From Hirundichthys speculiger (Eukaryota > Chordata > Actinopteri > Beloniformes > Exocoetidae), in the NCBI GenBank assembly GCA_018398805.1, contig JAGFBZ010001279.1:1470501-1534500 (forward strand): DNA of 64,000 nucleotides. Direction: 5' to 3'. The translations under genes and the position numbers were made by a program. This document shows, one piece after another, positions 23,401-36,500 of the stretch. The notes below the pieces were generated by a model. It saw only the letters and a program-made list of their open reading frames with translations, was not told the origin of the DNA and did no database searches. The number at the start of each line of letters is the position of its first letter. The stretch's first letter is position 1.

Positions 23401-26163
23401 TCAGATAATACCTGATAAGCGGCACCAACGAAGTGGCTCAAATCCTCTGAATTTGGATCTGAAGTTCCTCCTTTGAACAACAATTCTCTTCAGCTTTTAT
23501 GACATGGTAACAGTTGGTTAATAAATTAGACAAACACTTAGGTGTCACCTGGGGAACAATGTTTTATGGCTTGGTAAAGGTACCGTCCCTTCATATACAG
23601 TATATTGAGTGAACTGTCCCTAGAGTGTTTTGCAGCCGAGGGTCAGCTCACGAAGGCCCACATCTTTGGCTGCTGCCGATAACACACTGCAGCCGACTCG
23701 TACGACACCTCCTGCAGCTGATAAGCCCACAGGAGGGCAAACCAATTCAGGCCGAGCCCAGCCGGACCCCGTAGGTGAAGGCTCAGCCACCAGGCGCTCA
23801 GTGACAGCCTCGTCCAGACCAAGATGATTGAGCTCTCCATCCAGCCACGACAGCCAATCAAATCACACCCTACGAGAGGCAGTTGCCCTGGACAACATGG
23901 CTTCTGGGGTCATTTAAGCACACAAACCCCTCCACCACAACAGGGTGGTGATTTGAGGAGGGGAACTCATTTCAGCAAATGCAACAACCGGAAATGAGTT
24001 TCCTCCACAGGGTTGCTGGACTCTCCCCTAGAGACGAGCTTAGACGTTCAGTCGTCCGAGATGAACCCAGAGTAGAGCCGCTGCTCCGTCACATCGAATG
24101 GAGCCAAATGGGGTCGCTCAGGCAGGCTGGGACGCCTCCTGGGCCCTCCCCCCTGGGGAGTTATTTCAGATATGTCGCACCACGGGAAGGTCTGGACCTC
24201 TCTGCTTGTGCTGCTGCCCCCGCAGCCCAAAGCCACAAAAGCAGAGGTTTGTAGATCGGTGTCAGTCTGACACTCAAATAAATAAAATGATCAAGTTCTA
24301 ATCAAGTCATAAACCACACGAGGAGAGAGAAGGCAATGAGAAAAGAAGTCAGAAGTGATGCACCTGAAAAAAATCAAGCATAGCGCTCATTAACGCAGCT
24401 TATCAGTTTCAACCTAATCAGAGTGATGACAGTAAAAAAAACAACATCTGAGGAGCAGCAGGAGCTTTGAGCAGTTTGCTGTGATTATGGATCCGCTGGA
24501 AGTTTTTTCAAGTTGTATTCAGACTCAGATTCAGACAACTTAAATTAGTCACAGGGAAAGCAACTCATCTGCCGTTTAGCACATCTACAAACACCCAAAC
24601 ATGTCAAGTCCACTTCAATTCATCAGCAGGGGTTGGAAAAGGATAGCAGAATACATAAATACATAACAATAGGTGCAATTTGAAAAGTAGCATGAACAAA
24701 AAACATCATTTAAAATCAGAAGTAATAATAGATTTAGAGTGATGATTGGTTCTCCTCACAGATAACCTGAAGGCATCGCAGCAAACCCAGTGGACAGAAC
24801 ATGATCCCGTTGGTTAATGATGCTTTTGCCTTCTTAACTAAATGATTCTCCCAGAGGGACAACAAGCCTCTTTGTCCGGCTCCGATAATCTTCACAGCGC
24901 CTTGCACGTTGTTCTTGTCCCTAATGGATCATCCACTGAACCAAGAGATAAAAGAAAAGGTCAAGACAGACTCAAGAGTGGCAGAGAGAATCTGGTCAGT
25001 TTTCAATATAAAACCCATGAGCAGGCTCCCACTTTTATATCAGCATTAAGTTAGCGCACGGACGCCTCTGGGAAACAATTCAAACGGTTCCAATGGATAT
25101 TTCAATCATGTACGAAGAGAAGATTATTTAAGAACTTGAAAACCACATTTTACTGGCCATAGAAGAATAATAGCAGGAAGGACCAGACATAAAGAGAAAT
25201 GCATCTTCAAACACGCAGATCACCGCGATTCTCATACGATCTCGTGAGTTTCAGGTAAACCCGTAATCTCCTGATTTCAGGCAAACAGGTTGGATCAGCT
25301 CCGCTTCTGAAACACTTCCTGTTGGACCCGAGATGGAGCAAAACCACAGCGCAGCCTGCCTGGTGGGATGGGAGCGCTGCAGCAATGCAGAGACGAAGTT
25401 TGATTGTCTGTACAGCCTCGGGAGACGCATTCACCTGAAATAAGCTAGCTCGTAACGCACTGGAATTATCCTTTAACTCATAAACTTCATGAGCACTTAT
25501 GAATACACAAACTTTTCCCTCTCAACCAAGATTAATGTTTGGAAGTTGTTCAAGTTTTTCTCTCCTGACTTCCAATTTTTCCACTGTTTTCTATGCAAAC
25601 AGCTGGATGGAAATTGCTATAACCCTCAGCGTATTATCTCTAATAGCTTCACCTCAGAGGGCTGTTCATCTGAGACCCTCAAACATCTGGCATGTGCCTG
25701 AGAAAAAAAAAGAGTCCAAATCAGAGAGGCCGGTCTGTTTTCTCCTCTCCGTAGCCTAGGAAACAGACCGAAGATGTCCTGAGTCAAGGTTGCAGGTCAT
25801 GGGTGACGTACAGGAAATGGCTGCTGGAGAGAGGGATGTAGCGTCGGCACAAGAGAGACAAAGAGGAGAGCCTGAACGGCCTCAGTGAGGAGGGTTACAT
25901 GGAGCACATGAGCTGAGTCAACTCTGGCGTGTCTGGGAGCACAATGACCTCACCACGAAGAGCTACGTGCAGCAGCGACAACCGAAGCAGTCGTACATTC
26001 AGACAGTTACGTGCTGGGAGCTCTTATTTTACTCCGTTGATGGCAGAATATTAATGAGCTGATCCAGTTATCCAGCAAAACCTGGACTTCTTCAGGCCTC
26101 TACAATGGGAGGTTTTTTTTCAAAACTGTGAGAGAATAAGATCTAATAAGATACTGTTGTATC
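20414..26163. other. Longest stretch without recognisable feature
   Basis: I find no recognisable gene, RNA or transposon here. There is a run of 22 G at 22583-22604 and a shorter one near 22749-22758. The longest open frame, 182 codons at 22867-23415, begins at a GTG and shows no domain. An exon could be missed by eye in this interval. Confidence 0.4.
22583..22604. repeat. G22 homopolymer
   Basis: Uninterrupted G tract. Confidence 0.95.
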
Positions 26164-27241
26164 TAGGGCTGGGCAAGTTAACGCATTATTATCGCGTTAA
26201 CGCATTAATTTATTAACACCGACATTTATTTTATCACGTGTTAACGCATGTTGCTCACATGCTTTTGTTTTGAAAAGTCTGTTACTGGCTGCTGCAGAGC
26301 CAGAAGACAATTAGCAGGTAAACATGCAGTAAAGCTAAAACAGACATGGAGAACGGTAAAAATCTGTGTACTTTACAGTTCAGGTAGCAACTCAGGTAGC
26401 AATATTAACAATTCTGTCTGAAGAAAAAAAAAATTCTGGACTGCAACAAAACTTTCACATCCTTCCTCCATGTTCCATCAGATCTGCTCCATGTGTTCAC
26501 TGTCCTGCTGTTCTCTAGCTGGTTACTGCAGTGCGGCTCCATCTAGTGGCACAGATGTGTCATGACAACTGAAAGTCCAATCCTTGATTATAAAACAAAT
26601 TCAGTCCTGTGGTCCGTTTTCATTTCGTATTTTTGATCCAAGTCTAAAATTGAAATATAAAAAAAACAGGCATTTTTTAAATTTTTTTGTGTGTGTGTGG
26701 GTTAGATTAAAAATCAAAAAACGCGATAAAATGTCACTTTTTATTTTTATTTTTGATTGACAATTGAAAATGGAAAGAATGAATGATACATGGATTGATA
26801 AAGTTAGTGAACTTTTACATGGACATTTTCATTTTAAAGTTCTCCCAGACGGAGGATTCAACAGAAACAAGGTCATTTGTAACAACTGCCCAGTTGAACT
26901 CCCCGTTAAAAGTTTCTGCTGTTACCTCAGAAATTACCTGTTTTAATGTTCTGATTGTGCTGAGACACAATCATTTTGTTGGATTTTGTTTGTAGACTTT
27001 TTTCTATTTTTCATAAAAACAGGATGACATTAATGCCCTGACAGTGGCAATAAGCTTTATTTTGTTTAACATTTTTTAAGATGAGATTTACACTAACATT
27101 TAAACATTTAAATAAAAGTGCACTTTACACTACTTTTGAATTCATTATTTGATTTTGCGTATTCGATGCGATTAATCGTGATTAATCAAGGAAATAATGA
27201 GATTAATTGTGATTAAAAATTGAAATCGTTGCCCAGCCCTA
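26164..27241 (+). mobile_element. hAT-like element with BED-finger relic
   Basis: The ends are perfect inverted repeats, TAGGGCTGGGCAA and TTGCCCAGCCCTA. They are flanked by a perfect 8-bp duplication GTTGTATC (26156-26163 and 27242-27249). Subterminal TTAACGCATTA / GATTAATCGTGATTAATC motifs are typical of this group. The size is 1078 bp, too short for an active transposase. A relic of the transposase start lies at 26770-26946. Confidence 0.9.
26770..26946 (+). pseudogene. Relic of hAT transposase N-terminus (BED finger)
   Basis: A 59-codon frame from ATG at 26770 contains KVICNNCPVEL, the first half of a BED zinc finger (C-x2-C). The following part, where a BED finger would have its H-x3-5-H or C ligand pair, reads SFCCYLRNYLF and has no histidine pair. 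BED fingers sit at the N-terminus of many hAT transposases and bind the element ends. The position inside a flanked hAT element supports this reading. The catalytic RNase H-like domain is absent, so this is a dead fragment. Identification rests on one short motif and the context. Confidence 0.5.
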
Positions 27242-27339
27242 GTTGTATCACGTTTCAAGGCCTAAATAAGGATATGATTCATGATTTGGTTTTGTTTTGT
27301 TTTTGTGAGTGGGCGCATGTGTGAACATGAACACAGATG

Positions 27340-27396
27340 CAGTTTCCCCACTGTGGGACAAACAAAGTTTCTTCTTATCGTATCTTATCTTATGAA
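27340..27396 (+). repeat. LINE-type 3' tail with TATCT repeats
   Basis: TTTCCCCACTGTGGGACAAA, then AAAGTTTC and TATCTTATCTTATG. The fold CCCCACTGTGGGA followed by AAAG and a short tandem repeat is the 3' end seen in fish L2/Rex1-type elements. The body is not recognisable. Confidence 0.6.
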
Positions 27397-28465
27397 AAGG
27401 AATGCTGCACTGTCTGTCATGAAGCTGTCGCAAGAGGAGTATGCACCCATTTAAAAAGGCAAAAAAGAAAAGTTGATGACATTGCAGACATTACAACAGC
27501 CTTAAGAAACATTATGTGCTCCTGCAGACTGCGTGAGGGCGAGAGTGTTACGCAGAAGTACAAATAACAGAACAGGAAAAGAACGGAGGAGAGAATCTGA
27601 AAGAGAGAGCTGCACAGGTGCAGGTGAAGGCCGACTGCAGAGGAGGCAGGAGGAGGTTTACAAGCGGAAGGACAGTATCTTTCCTGTCAGTCGTCACAGG
27701 CGGATGCTCTGAAAACACAACATTTGCATCCCCCAGGACAGATACAGTGATTCTCATGCTCATTTCACATTTCACTGGGAGGCTTCTGTTGTCATATAAC
27801 TTTTGTCTCATTTTAAATATTAAGATATTTTATTTTCTGATTGATTTTGTTTGTGTGTGTGTTGATTTTTTTTTTTTTTTGCACAAAAGCCACCCACGCA
27901 CACACTCTTCTACCTAAACTTGACATTTTGATATATTTCACATTTTCTTTTAAAATATCAACCGATTCATTTTTCCACACACGCTTTTAGATGCATTTAA
28001 AAAGAGCTGGATGGAAAGCGAGGAACGCTTCCTCTGTATTTGCCCCTCCGAGGACCCTGTGACGTGCGTGCTTTTTTTTTTTTCTCCATCAGGTCAATAG
28101 AGGAAAAGATTTGCATCAGTTTTAGCCCAAAGCGGTGCGACTGATTACATGACCCTTCGGTACAGAAGAATCCTGGCTTGGAGAGCGTGTGACGCACTGA
28201 GCTGTCACCGCTGCTGCACTCAGTCTTCGCTGGCCGCGTACCCACTTGCATTACGTGCGGAGGCTTTATTTATTTTACAAGAAATTCTGTGGAGGTTTTG
28301 GATGCGAGGGTTTTTATATAGAAATTATAAATCATGCAACACTTGCTGAAGCAGAAATGGCAAATTGTTGTAGCAGGATGCCATAAATGGTGAAGATGGA
28401 AGATGAGAATGATGGCTCATCTTCAGCTCATTGCTCTCATCTCTTTTAAGGAATTTGGGAGAAAA

Positions 28466-28500
28466 AATGAAATGAAATGAAATGAAAAATTGAATGAAAT
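28466..28500. repeat. GAAAT microsatellite
   Basis: About six GAAAT units with one interruption. Confidence 0.85.
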
Positions 28501-28744
28501 GAGATCCATGTTTCACCACTGTTGGAGAAATTCTTTATGCACCATTTGGCGGAAAAATCTTCCTTATCGGGTGGAAGTGACACAGAAAGGTGAGAAAATT
28601 AAAAAAAACCTCATAATGCTACTGATGCAACATGTGGGCATCAAAACGTAGAGCAAACTGTCAAATGAACTGATAAGATCTTTACTTTGTTGTAAAAACT
28701 ATCACAAGTTATTCGTCATTCTCTGCATTTATCATTTGCAGTGG

Positions 28745-29505
28745 GTCCACTTTCATGGACCTGAACCCAAATGGACCTGTGAAAATTCAACCCGAAACTG
28801 ACCCGACCCGAGCTATTATCATAAGTCCAGGGGTCCAAACCCGAATGGACCTGAAATATTTCGACCCGGAACCGACCCGACCCGAGACTTTAGTTTCCAA
28901 CCACGATCCGAACCAAGTTACCCGAATAGAACCTAGACAATACAGCCCCATAGTTGCTCATGTTAAAGTTGTCTAGCGTTGAATAAAACTTGATTTTCTT
29001 ACCTAAAGTTGTCTTCTTTTACCCGGTTCAGTTGCTACATAGGCTACGTGATGTAAACAACAATAAATCCACGTCGTTATTTTCTTTGTGGATACAGATG
29101 CTATTGGTAGCAACTGCTAACGCTAATAGCCTACACCGGTCAGGACGTGTCATAAATATGTTATCTCATCCAGCGTTGTCATGTTGGCGATCCGTTGTGC
29201 TTTACAGCTGCCGGGCAAACCGCTAATAACACGCTACGGCAACACGATTGTTTATGACAAATACGCCACATTAATTAATAATCATTTAACTGCCCCGAGT
29301 CTATTGGTGGCTGCCACCACCAATATCTTTACCTCTCTCGAGTAAACGCGGACCCAGCCTGTCAGAGAGCACTGATCGGACGCGAGATTACCGGTACCGA
29401 TTCCGACCCAAACCTGGAGTCACGTCTTTTGAATGGACCCGAGACCCGATTCAGGTCGGGTCGGAACCTTGGATTTTTGGGTTGTTGGATTGTTCCGAAG
29501 ACCTC
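28745..29505. mobile_element. hAT-like element rich in GACCCGACCCG
   Basis: Both flanks carry inverted clusters of GACCCGACCCG (28798, 28872) and CGGGTCGG (29455), with GGACCTGAACCC / GGGTCC motifs. This is a pattern I associate with a hAT group in fish. The inner part is ordinary AT-rich sequence with no open frame. I could not fix the terminal repeats or a target duplication, so the limits are approximate. Confidence 0.5.
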
Positions 29506-29559
29506 TAGTGAGCTCACTTTTGTTACTTCCATCCTGAAAAAGAAGTTTGCCCAGCTTAA

Positions 29560-29815
29560 ATCCCAGCTGGGGCCGTTCTGGCTCGAGTTTGCATGTTCTC
29601 CCTCCACTTGTGTGGGTTTTCTCCGGGTACTCCAGCTTCCCCCCACAGTCCAAAACATGCATGTCAGGCTAATTGGCGATTCTAAATTGACCCTGGGCAT
29701 GACCGTGAATGTGTGTGACCTGGCGCTGCTCTGCATCCTGCCCGTAGATGGCAGGGGTCGGCCCCGACAGAGAGCCCATGACCATGGATCAGATTCAAGC
29801 TGGTATGAATGAATG
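29560..29815 (+). repeat. Teleost SINE/LINE-tail dispersed repeat
   Basis: GAGTTTGCATGTTCTCCC, GTGGGTTTTCTCCGGGTACT, CCACAGTCCAAAACATGC, TAATTGGCGATTCTAAATTG and finally GAATGAATGGATCG, in this order, form one of the most frequent fish repeats. A 3' piece of the same family lies at 41950-42075. Confidence 0.75.
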
Positions 29816-31765
29816 GATCGATGTATAACCGCATGAGAGGATCAAAAACAACATACACCTATTAGCTCCGACTGAAGACATCTACAGTTAAAAAATAAAA
29901 AACTCTAAATGACTGGCTAAAGCAATTTTCAACAAACCTCAGCAGACAGAGCATTTGTTAGAAACTATTTTCCGCTTCAGATTAATTCACTCAGCAGGGT
30001 GAAGTCACAGAAAGTGAGATTGCAAAAAGAAGTCAGAGAGGATTTAAAGCAGGAGTCTCGTCAGACTGATCAAAGCCTTTCAAAGGCAGACATCTGGACA
30101 TAATTCAAGCTGACAGGGTTTCAGTCATTCACATTTCCAACTAACTGTGACCATGTTTACATTCTGAAAACACTTACTGTTCGTGATGTGTGACATCAGT
30201 GCTACATTCAGCTCTCACAGAGCCTGTCATTGGCTCATTTAAGACACTAAACTGTCTTCTTCTGGGTAACACAGAAGCTAACATGATCACGTTCGGGCCA
30301 CTGCAGCTGTGAACATGATGGACCACAGCAGGTTGCAGTAACTGGATGAAAACTGTCTTGTTAAGGTCTGAGTGGTTGCTGGTAGCTTGTGTGCATCTAT
30401 GTTTTGCTGATGTAGCAGCTAATGTCATGTATTTAAGGCTAACATAGTAATTCTCTGCACTGAAACACCAGTAACATTGTCAGACATGACGATGATGTTG
30501 TTTTGTTCACCAATGTAGCCTTTTGTCACCAATTAAGTAATTTTGTTTAGACTGACATTATCCCGTTCAGCTTGAGGCAGAAGCTAACGTTATCCTGTTT
30601 AGAGTAGCTAAGTCATGTAAAGTCACTGCAGACAGAAACATCTGATGGAAGCTAATGCTGGAGCTAAAGTCAGTTAGAACTTAAGAAGCCTTTTGGATGA
30701 GAAGTAAAACATCTTCAAGAACCAAGAACATAAGTCCAGTGACCTGCAACTTAGTTTTTGTTTTGTTTTTTATTACTAAAACAGTTAAGTTAGGTAAGTT
30801 AGGATAGTTTGTTTAGCTTACTATAGTGGCTAACTCTACCAAAGCTGACATAAGACATACCTGACCTTAACAGTGTCCTTTTACCTTCTCTGTGTTCTAC
30901 TAAGTTTAAAATGTGTTTGTATACATACAGTCTACAGACTGCAATCAGACAACGATGAACATATTGGGGGGAAATCTGCATTTTCCAGTATGATGCCATA
31001 GAAGTCGCACAAAAACTTGTATATGACAAAAGGTCAAACATGCAATAAAACATGCTGACAAGAAGTTACAGTTTTGTTACAGACAAATACAGTATTCAAA
31101 ATAACATAAAAAAAAAAAAAAACAGGCATGTGCATGTAAACAGGACACCATTTTAAAGGCTTTGAAATATTGAGGGTTGATGAGAGGAGCAACAAAGAGA
31201 AAAATTAGCCCAATCAAGTCAGAGCAATATCAACACCGGGGGGGGGGGGCAGCTTTCAGAATCAGCACAGCCTTATTCTGCGTGGCAGTACATTCACATG
31301 TTGGCATGGGCTGATGAACAAGCACTGGAAAACTGCTTGTCTGCACATGTCCAGCGTTGCTCCATCTCCTCTGCTCTCGCCTCTTTTCACCATGTCCTCA
31401 CAATGACTCACATCGACCTGGGTTCAGAAATACATGACTGTCCCTTCCACTTGCTCCTCGCATGCTTTGAATCAGCCACCCATTCACATCTTTACCACTT
31501 TCAACGCTTCTCCACCTTCACTCTGCAAGGCTCGCTGAAAACTTGTAATGCCAAGAAGACAAATGAGGATGGACGAAGACAAGGAGAAATGATATGGCCA
31601 TAACTGAAATAATCAGAGAGTTTCATCCAGTTGTTGGTCAAAATAATCACAAGCTGAAAAGAGTTTGGTTTTTTTTGTTTGTTTTTTTAAAACACGCATT
31701 TTAAAGGAAGTGATAAAATATATATTTTGGGGTCATTTTTTGTGGGTTTTGTTTGCATCTTGCAG
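29816..31765. other. No gene seen
   Basis: Unique-looking AT-rich DNA with A runs (31109) and a G run (31239-31248). Open frames up to 101 codons, none with a domain. Confidence 0.5.
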
Positions 31766-32344
31766 TAGTGCTGGGCGATATGGAAGAAAACATATATCAC
31801 GATATGGACTATTTTATATCACGATAACGATATATATCACGATATACCATAATAAAGTATGTTTTCAGTTATTCTCTGAAAAGTTTGACAAACATTTCAT
31901 TGCTTACTTTTCAACTTTATTATGACAGGACATTTAGCTGAACTGTCACAAACATACATTTTAGTGCAGCAAAAACAGGTAGGTACAGAGGTACAGTAGC
32001 TTTCACATTTTTTTAAATTGCACAACAGTTTTTGAGAGGAAAAACACATTTTTGCACTGAAGTTCAGCTATAAAAAATTAAAAAAAGTGTCTAAAGTAAA
32101 CATCAGGTTTGAAGAGAACTCTGTTTAAGGCATTAACCATGAATAAAAGTGCAAACATAAAAGGCTACTTTGTAGAAGTAGATATGATTCTATCAAATTT
32201 ATCGTTGCAGGTTATTTAATTACATATTTGCTTTAATAATTGATAAAATTAGTTTAGAAACGATAGAAACGATAGAAGAGAAATGGCACGATACACACTT
32301 TTCTATCGTCCCGACGATATGTATTGTCATATTGCCCAGCAGTA
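31766..32344. mobile_element. Small inverted-repeat transposon, hAT-like
   Basis: Begins TAGTGCTGGGCGATA and ends with the inverted form TATTGCCCAGCAGTA. Subterminal ATATCACGATA motifs on the left are mirrored by GATAGAAACGATAGA and TCGTCCCGACGATATG on the right. I see no target duplication. The TAGTGCTGGGC-type end is common among small fish hAT derivatives. No coding capacity. Confidence 0.65.
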
Positions 32345-32509
32345 CAATAAACTAGCATTTATGACCTTGAGTCTTACTACAAAAACTAAAAGTCAAAAAG
32401 GTTGAATGACAAAATGAATGGATCTATTTTCTGAAATTTTATTTAAAAAATTAATTATAAAGGACATTTAATGACAAGATAATCAAACAAGATGCTTTTG
32501 ATTAAAAAA

Positions 32510-32536
32510 AATATATATATATATATATATATATAT
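32510..32536. repeat. AT microsatellite
   Basis: About thirteen AT units. Confidence 0.9.
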
Positions 32537-32744
32537 GGCCATCTTAAACAAATGAACTAATTCTTTTTAGACAATGATAAGCCATTTCACTGAGGTTCCC
32601 ATGTTTTCATCTTCAAGAGTTTGCACTGCAGTAGCAAACAGTAGCAGCTCCACAACTAAAGGCCAAAATGAACAACCTTGGATTTAATGGGTCAGAGACC
32701 CTGGAGGAAGTTTTCAAATAGAAATCTCAGAAGTCTGCAGTGGC

Positions 32745-33363
32745 AGAAAAGTATGTTAGAGTGGAAGACGACATGTATGAGGGCAGCATGAAATCAGAGA
32801 GGTGTGGTGCAGTAGGAGTAACAGACTGGTTTCAGGTGAAAGTGGGGAGGCATTAAGGACCAGGCCCAGCTCTCTTTTTGTTTGGCTTGGTTTTAGCTAG
32901 GTTGAGGTTAGCTAGGTCAGGCAGGGTCTTCATGCACGATGATGTTTTCAGGAGACGTTTTGATCCGTAGCAAGAGCAGTGAGCAGGTGGAAGAACACCG
33001 ACAGAGGTGGAGATATAGGGAGATGAGGAATGAAGGTCAGAACAACTATATATGTGTAAATGAAAAGGAAGCAGTTTGAGTAAGGGTGATGTAAGCAGCG
33101 GAGGTAAGGGAGGTGCGAGAGTTTAAACACTTGGGCTCAACCATACAGAGCAATGGGGAGTGCAGAGGAGAGGTGAAGAAGAGAGTGTAACCACGGAGGA
33201 GTGGGTGGGGAGGAGTGTCTGGGGTCCTCTGTGATAGCCGAGTAGCAGGGAGGCTGAAGGGAAAGGTTTTATAAGACAGCAGTGAGAGCAGCAGAGAGAC
33301 AGCAGCGCTGACCAAGAGACAGGACGCAGAGCTGGAGGCAGAATTGAAGATGTTAAGATTCAG
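32745..33363 (+). pseudogene. Non-LTR retrotransposon reverse transcriptase fragment
   Basis: The clearest frame, about 33091-33363, reads EVREFKHLGSTIQSNGECRG, then EVKKRV, a stop, RLKGKV, a frame break, ALTKRQDAELEA and LKMLRF. This order is that of the C-terminal part of the LINE ORF2 reverse transcriptase found in many fish and jockey/RTE-like elements. Upstream, nucleotides of the catalytic block are recognisable but changed: the segment that should encode F-A-D-D reads M-M-F-S-G-D (about 32941-32958). At least two stops and several frame shifts are present, so it is a dead fragment. No 5' part or endonuclease is adjacent. The exact clade is not determined. Confidence 0.75.
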
Positions 33364-33520
33364 AGGACCACAAACTAGACCACAAACCAGCAGTAAAACG
33401 AACTTGACTGCATCTTAAACCGTGTGAAAGCACCCTTAGTTTATTTAGATTTCATGTTACCAGACTGAAATGCTGCATCCTGTTCATTTTACTCTGAGCA
33501 GACCAGAGCATGCTGGGCGG

Positions 33521-33563
<43 letters not shown>

Positions 33564-36500
33564 CACTAAGAAATGCTCCGTCCCAACCACTCAGACTTTA
33601 GTCTTTAATGATCCCAGAGGGGAACTTGTCTGAAACAATTACTCATTACTAAAAGAAATAAAACATCGCTTGAAGCTGCTCCTCATGTCTGTCGATCCAC
33701 AGTAACAATTACCTTAACCATTTATTGGTTTTTTCAGCACTTTAGGAGACCATTAAACTAATCCAAATCTTAAACCAAATCCTCAATCCTGATTTACACA
33801 AGAGAGACTTAAAGAATCCACACCATGTGCTTCCTTTAAGCAGATTTCTGTCCAGACACGAGTAATACATGTTCACGCGCACTTCGGCAGAGTGGAGTAG
33901 GGAAGGGGGGGGGGGTGGGGGGTGACCGGGGCCAAGAGGGGACTTTAGAGGGAGTTTTGTCCCGTGTGAGGTTGCCATGGCAGCAGGCGTGATGGCAGGG
34001 ATCTCCACTGGTCCCACTGATGTCACAGCGGCCAACTCTGGCAGCCACGCAACATTCCTCTTCTGTGAAATAGCCGAAACATGCCCTTCACACACACACA
34101 CACACAGGCACGCGCGCAGACATACACAAACACGCGTGTAATTCCGCCTATTCTAAGACACACACATAACCAGACCAGACTCAACTTTCTGGTAAGTCAG
34201 GACACACCCACTGGCTCTGGAAAGCAGTGTGTCCGTTGGAGTGAAAACACAGCAGTGCAGCAACTTGACCGGAATAAAACTTTATTCATCCCTGAAGGGG
34301 AAATTAGATTGTTATATCATGAATTACTGAGGGGGGAGGATGAAGAAATGAGTATGAAATAGAGATAAATTGTCAATCAGTTGGAAAGGTGTAGCAGAAA
34401 GAGCTGAAATCTCCGGAGGTCACCATTAATGCACGGGTTGTTGTCTTTGCAGACGGGCAACAAACACGCCGACGATGTCACACACACACACAGTGATGGC
34501 AGGTACAGCACAGGTGAGGCCTCCTCAACATGGACAGAGTCTCACAAACATCAAGTTTCACATCTGTTGCTTTGCTCTTTTAAACGCTCCAGTCACTCCG
34601 TCACTCCCATTGCTCTGTCTGGAGTCTCCGTAGAAACCAGAACGTGTTTCCGCGGCCTTGTGTCAGTAGAATAATACCACATTTCTAATTTTCAAGCTTT
34701 GTCCTCATCAGCGCTCAAAGATCATAACTCTATCTGACATTCCCTGTGACAATCAAGAGAAGAGCCGGTTTAAACTTCCTCCTCAGCCAGAAGCCTCTGC
34801 TATCTGTCCCTGGTTGATTACATCACTACATGCAGTTGGTTCTTAGAGAGAAAACTGGAATCAGCAGGTCAGGTCATGAGGAAAATCAACAAACATCATA
34901 CCATTTAATACAGATATGACGCTTCTGGTTCGGTGCACGTGCCATTGTTTGGGCAGGGCGGGGTTCAAACGAACAAGCGCGTTTGTTAAACCAACAGCCA
35001 CTCTTACATCATTCCCCGTGTGCGGTGTGCTTGATGTGTTGTTTGTGCGATGCGCTCTAGGCCGAAACCCAACACAGCAAAGCAAAGCAAAGCAAAGCAG
35101 TCTCTGGAGCTTTCCCCATCCATCCACCCTGAGGTGACACCACGCACCGCCGGGCCGACACACACAAAGCACACCGCATCTGCCCGGATGACTCTTTCTC
35201 CATCTTTCCACTCCTTTTTTAGCGTTTCTCCTCATGCTCAGCACTTGGCACTTCGCTTTCTACAAACCGCTGAATCAGACGGAGCGTTTCTTTTTCATCT
35301 GCCTCCATCTCCCCGTGTCCTGGAGACGCTTCCTCCTCTCTTCCTGACACTTCAGCTCCTTCCTGCTCCTTCACAGAGAGCCCTCAAACGGGACGGACAG
35401 CCAAAGTCAAGCTGGATGAAACTGAGAATCGATTTTTGAGCGCGGATGCAGGCGCAAAGCTTCAAACGGGACGCACTTTTTGGATCCGAAGAGCTCTCCT
35501 CTGTTTCTGCCCACATTAAAACAATGTGCCCCCCCATTTAATTTTTTTATGCTGATATAAAACCCTCTTTATGCCCTATGTCTTATGGGAAAAAATAATC
35601 ATTAGGGTGTCTGAAGCTGCAACCAAGTTAAAAACTCTTCCATAAGAGATCCCTCTGATTTTCTTTGGAGTTGTTCAGCAAGTGGAATAACCGAGTTCAG
35701 CAACCTCAGAAATCTGCTTTAAAAAGAAACATTTCCTTCAAAAGTATTTTAATCAAATTCCAGTCATTTCACACACCAGCGAAGCACAGGCTGGGATGTT
35801 TCCAACCCAGATTCACCAACGCTTTCAGGCCGTGTTCACACTGCTAGAACAGATCAGATTTTTCATTATTTATGTTTTTTTAGCATATGCAACCAGAATC
35901 TAAAGTCTGAATGACCGATCGCAGCCTCCCCTGCAACCCAAGCCACAGCTATGACAAAGGAAAACTTATGCCTGAGCCACTGTCCAACCGGTTTCTCTCT
36001 CTGAAGAGCGTTTTCTTGATGCACGTTCATTGGCTCATGCTTTGGTCCACGTAACGTTGTAAAACTGACATATAAATAGATAGAAAGTGTAATAGTAAAA
36101 CTGAGAACAAAAACACACCTCCGCCGTGAGACAGTTTTGCCTAAACTCTGACTCACATCCTCCACGAATGTTTCCCCATACTTGACTCTTCTTGGCAGCA
36201 TGGCGTTTAATTTCAAATGAGCTTCTTTACAGCTTCTCTCAGTTTGTCTCTTCATCCTCCATCTGTGTCCGGGTACCACCACCGAGTCCTGCAACCAGTG
36301 ATATCTAACAAAATCATTTTTGTCCAGGCACTGATGTTAGCGTTGCAGTGATTAGAATAGGGGCTGAACAGGAATCGAGAATATCCATGAAGAATTACAT
36401 ATATTTATTTATATCTCTCACTTTACCTGAAAGCAGAGAACTGCAGTTTGATTTGGTGCTCTTCAGATAATGCGTTCATCTAAAGAAACAGGCGCTTAGT

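Larger units (their letters stand above)
27242..28744. other. No gene seen; LINE tail and microsatellites
   Basis: Contains a LINE-type tail (27340-27396), T runs (27869, 28071), and a GAAAT repeat (28466-28500). The open frames have no domain. Confidence 0.5.

Noticed and set aside
22867..23415. 182-codon open frame on the plus strand
   Set aside because: It begins at GTG, has no domain and has no supporting splice or promoter signal.
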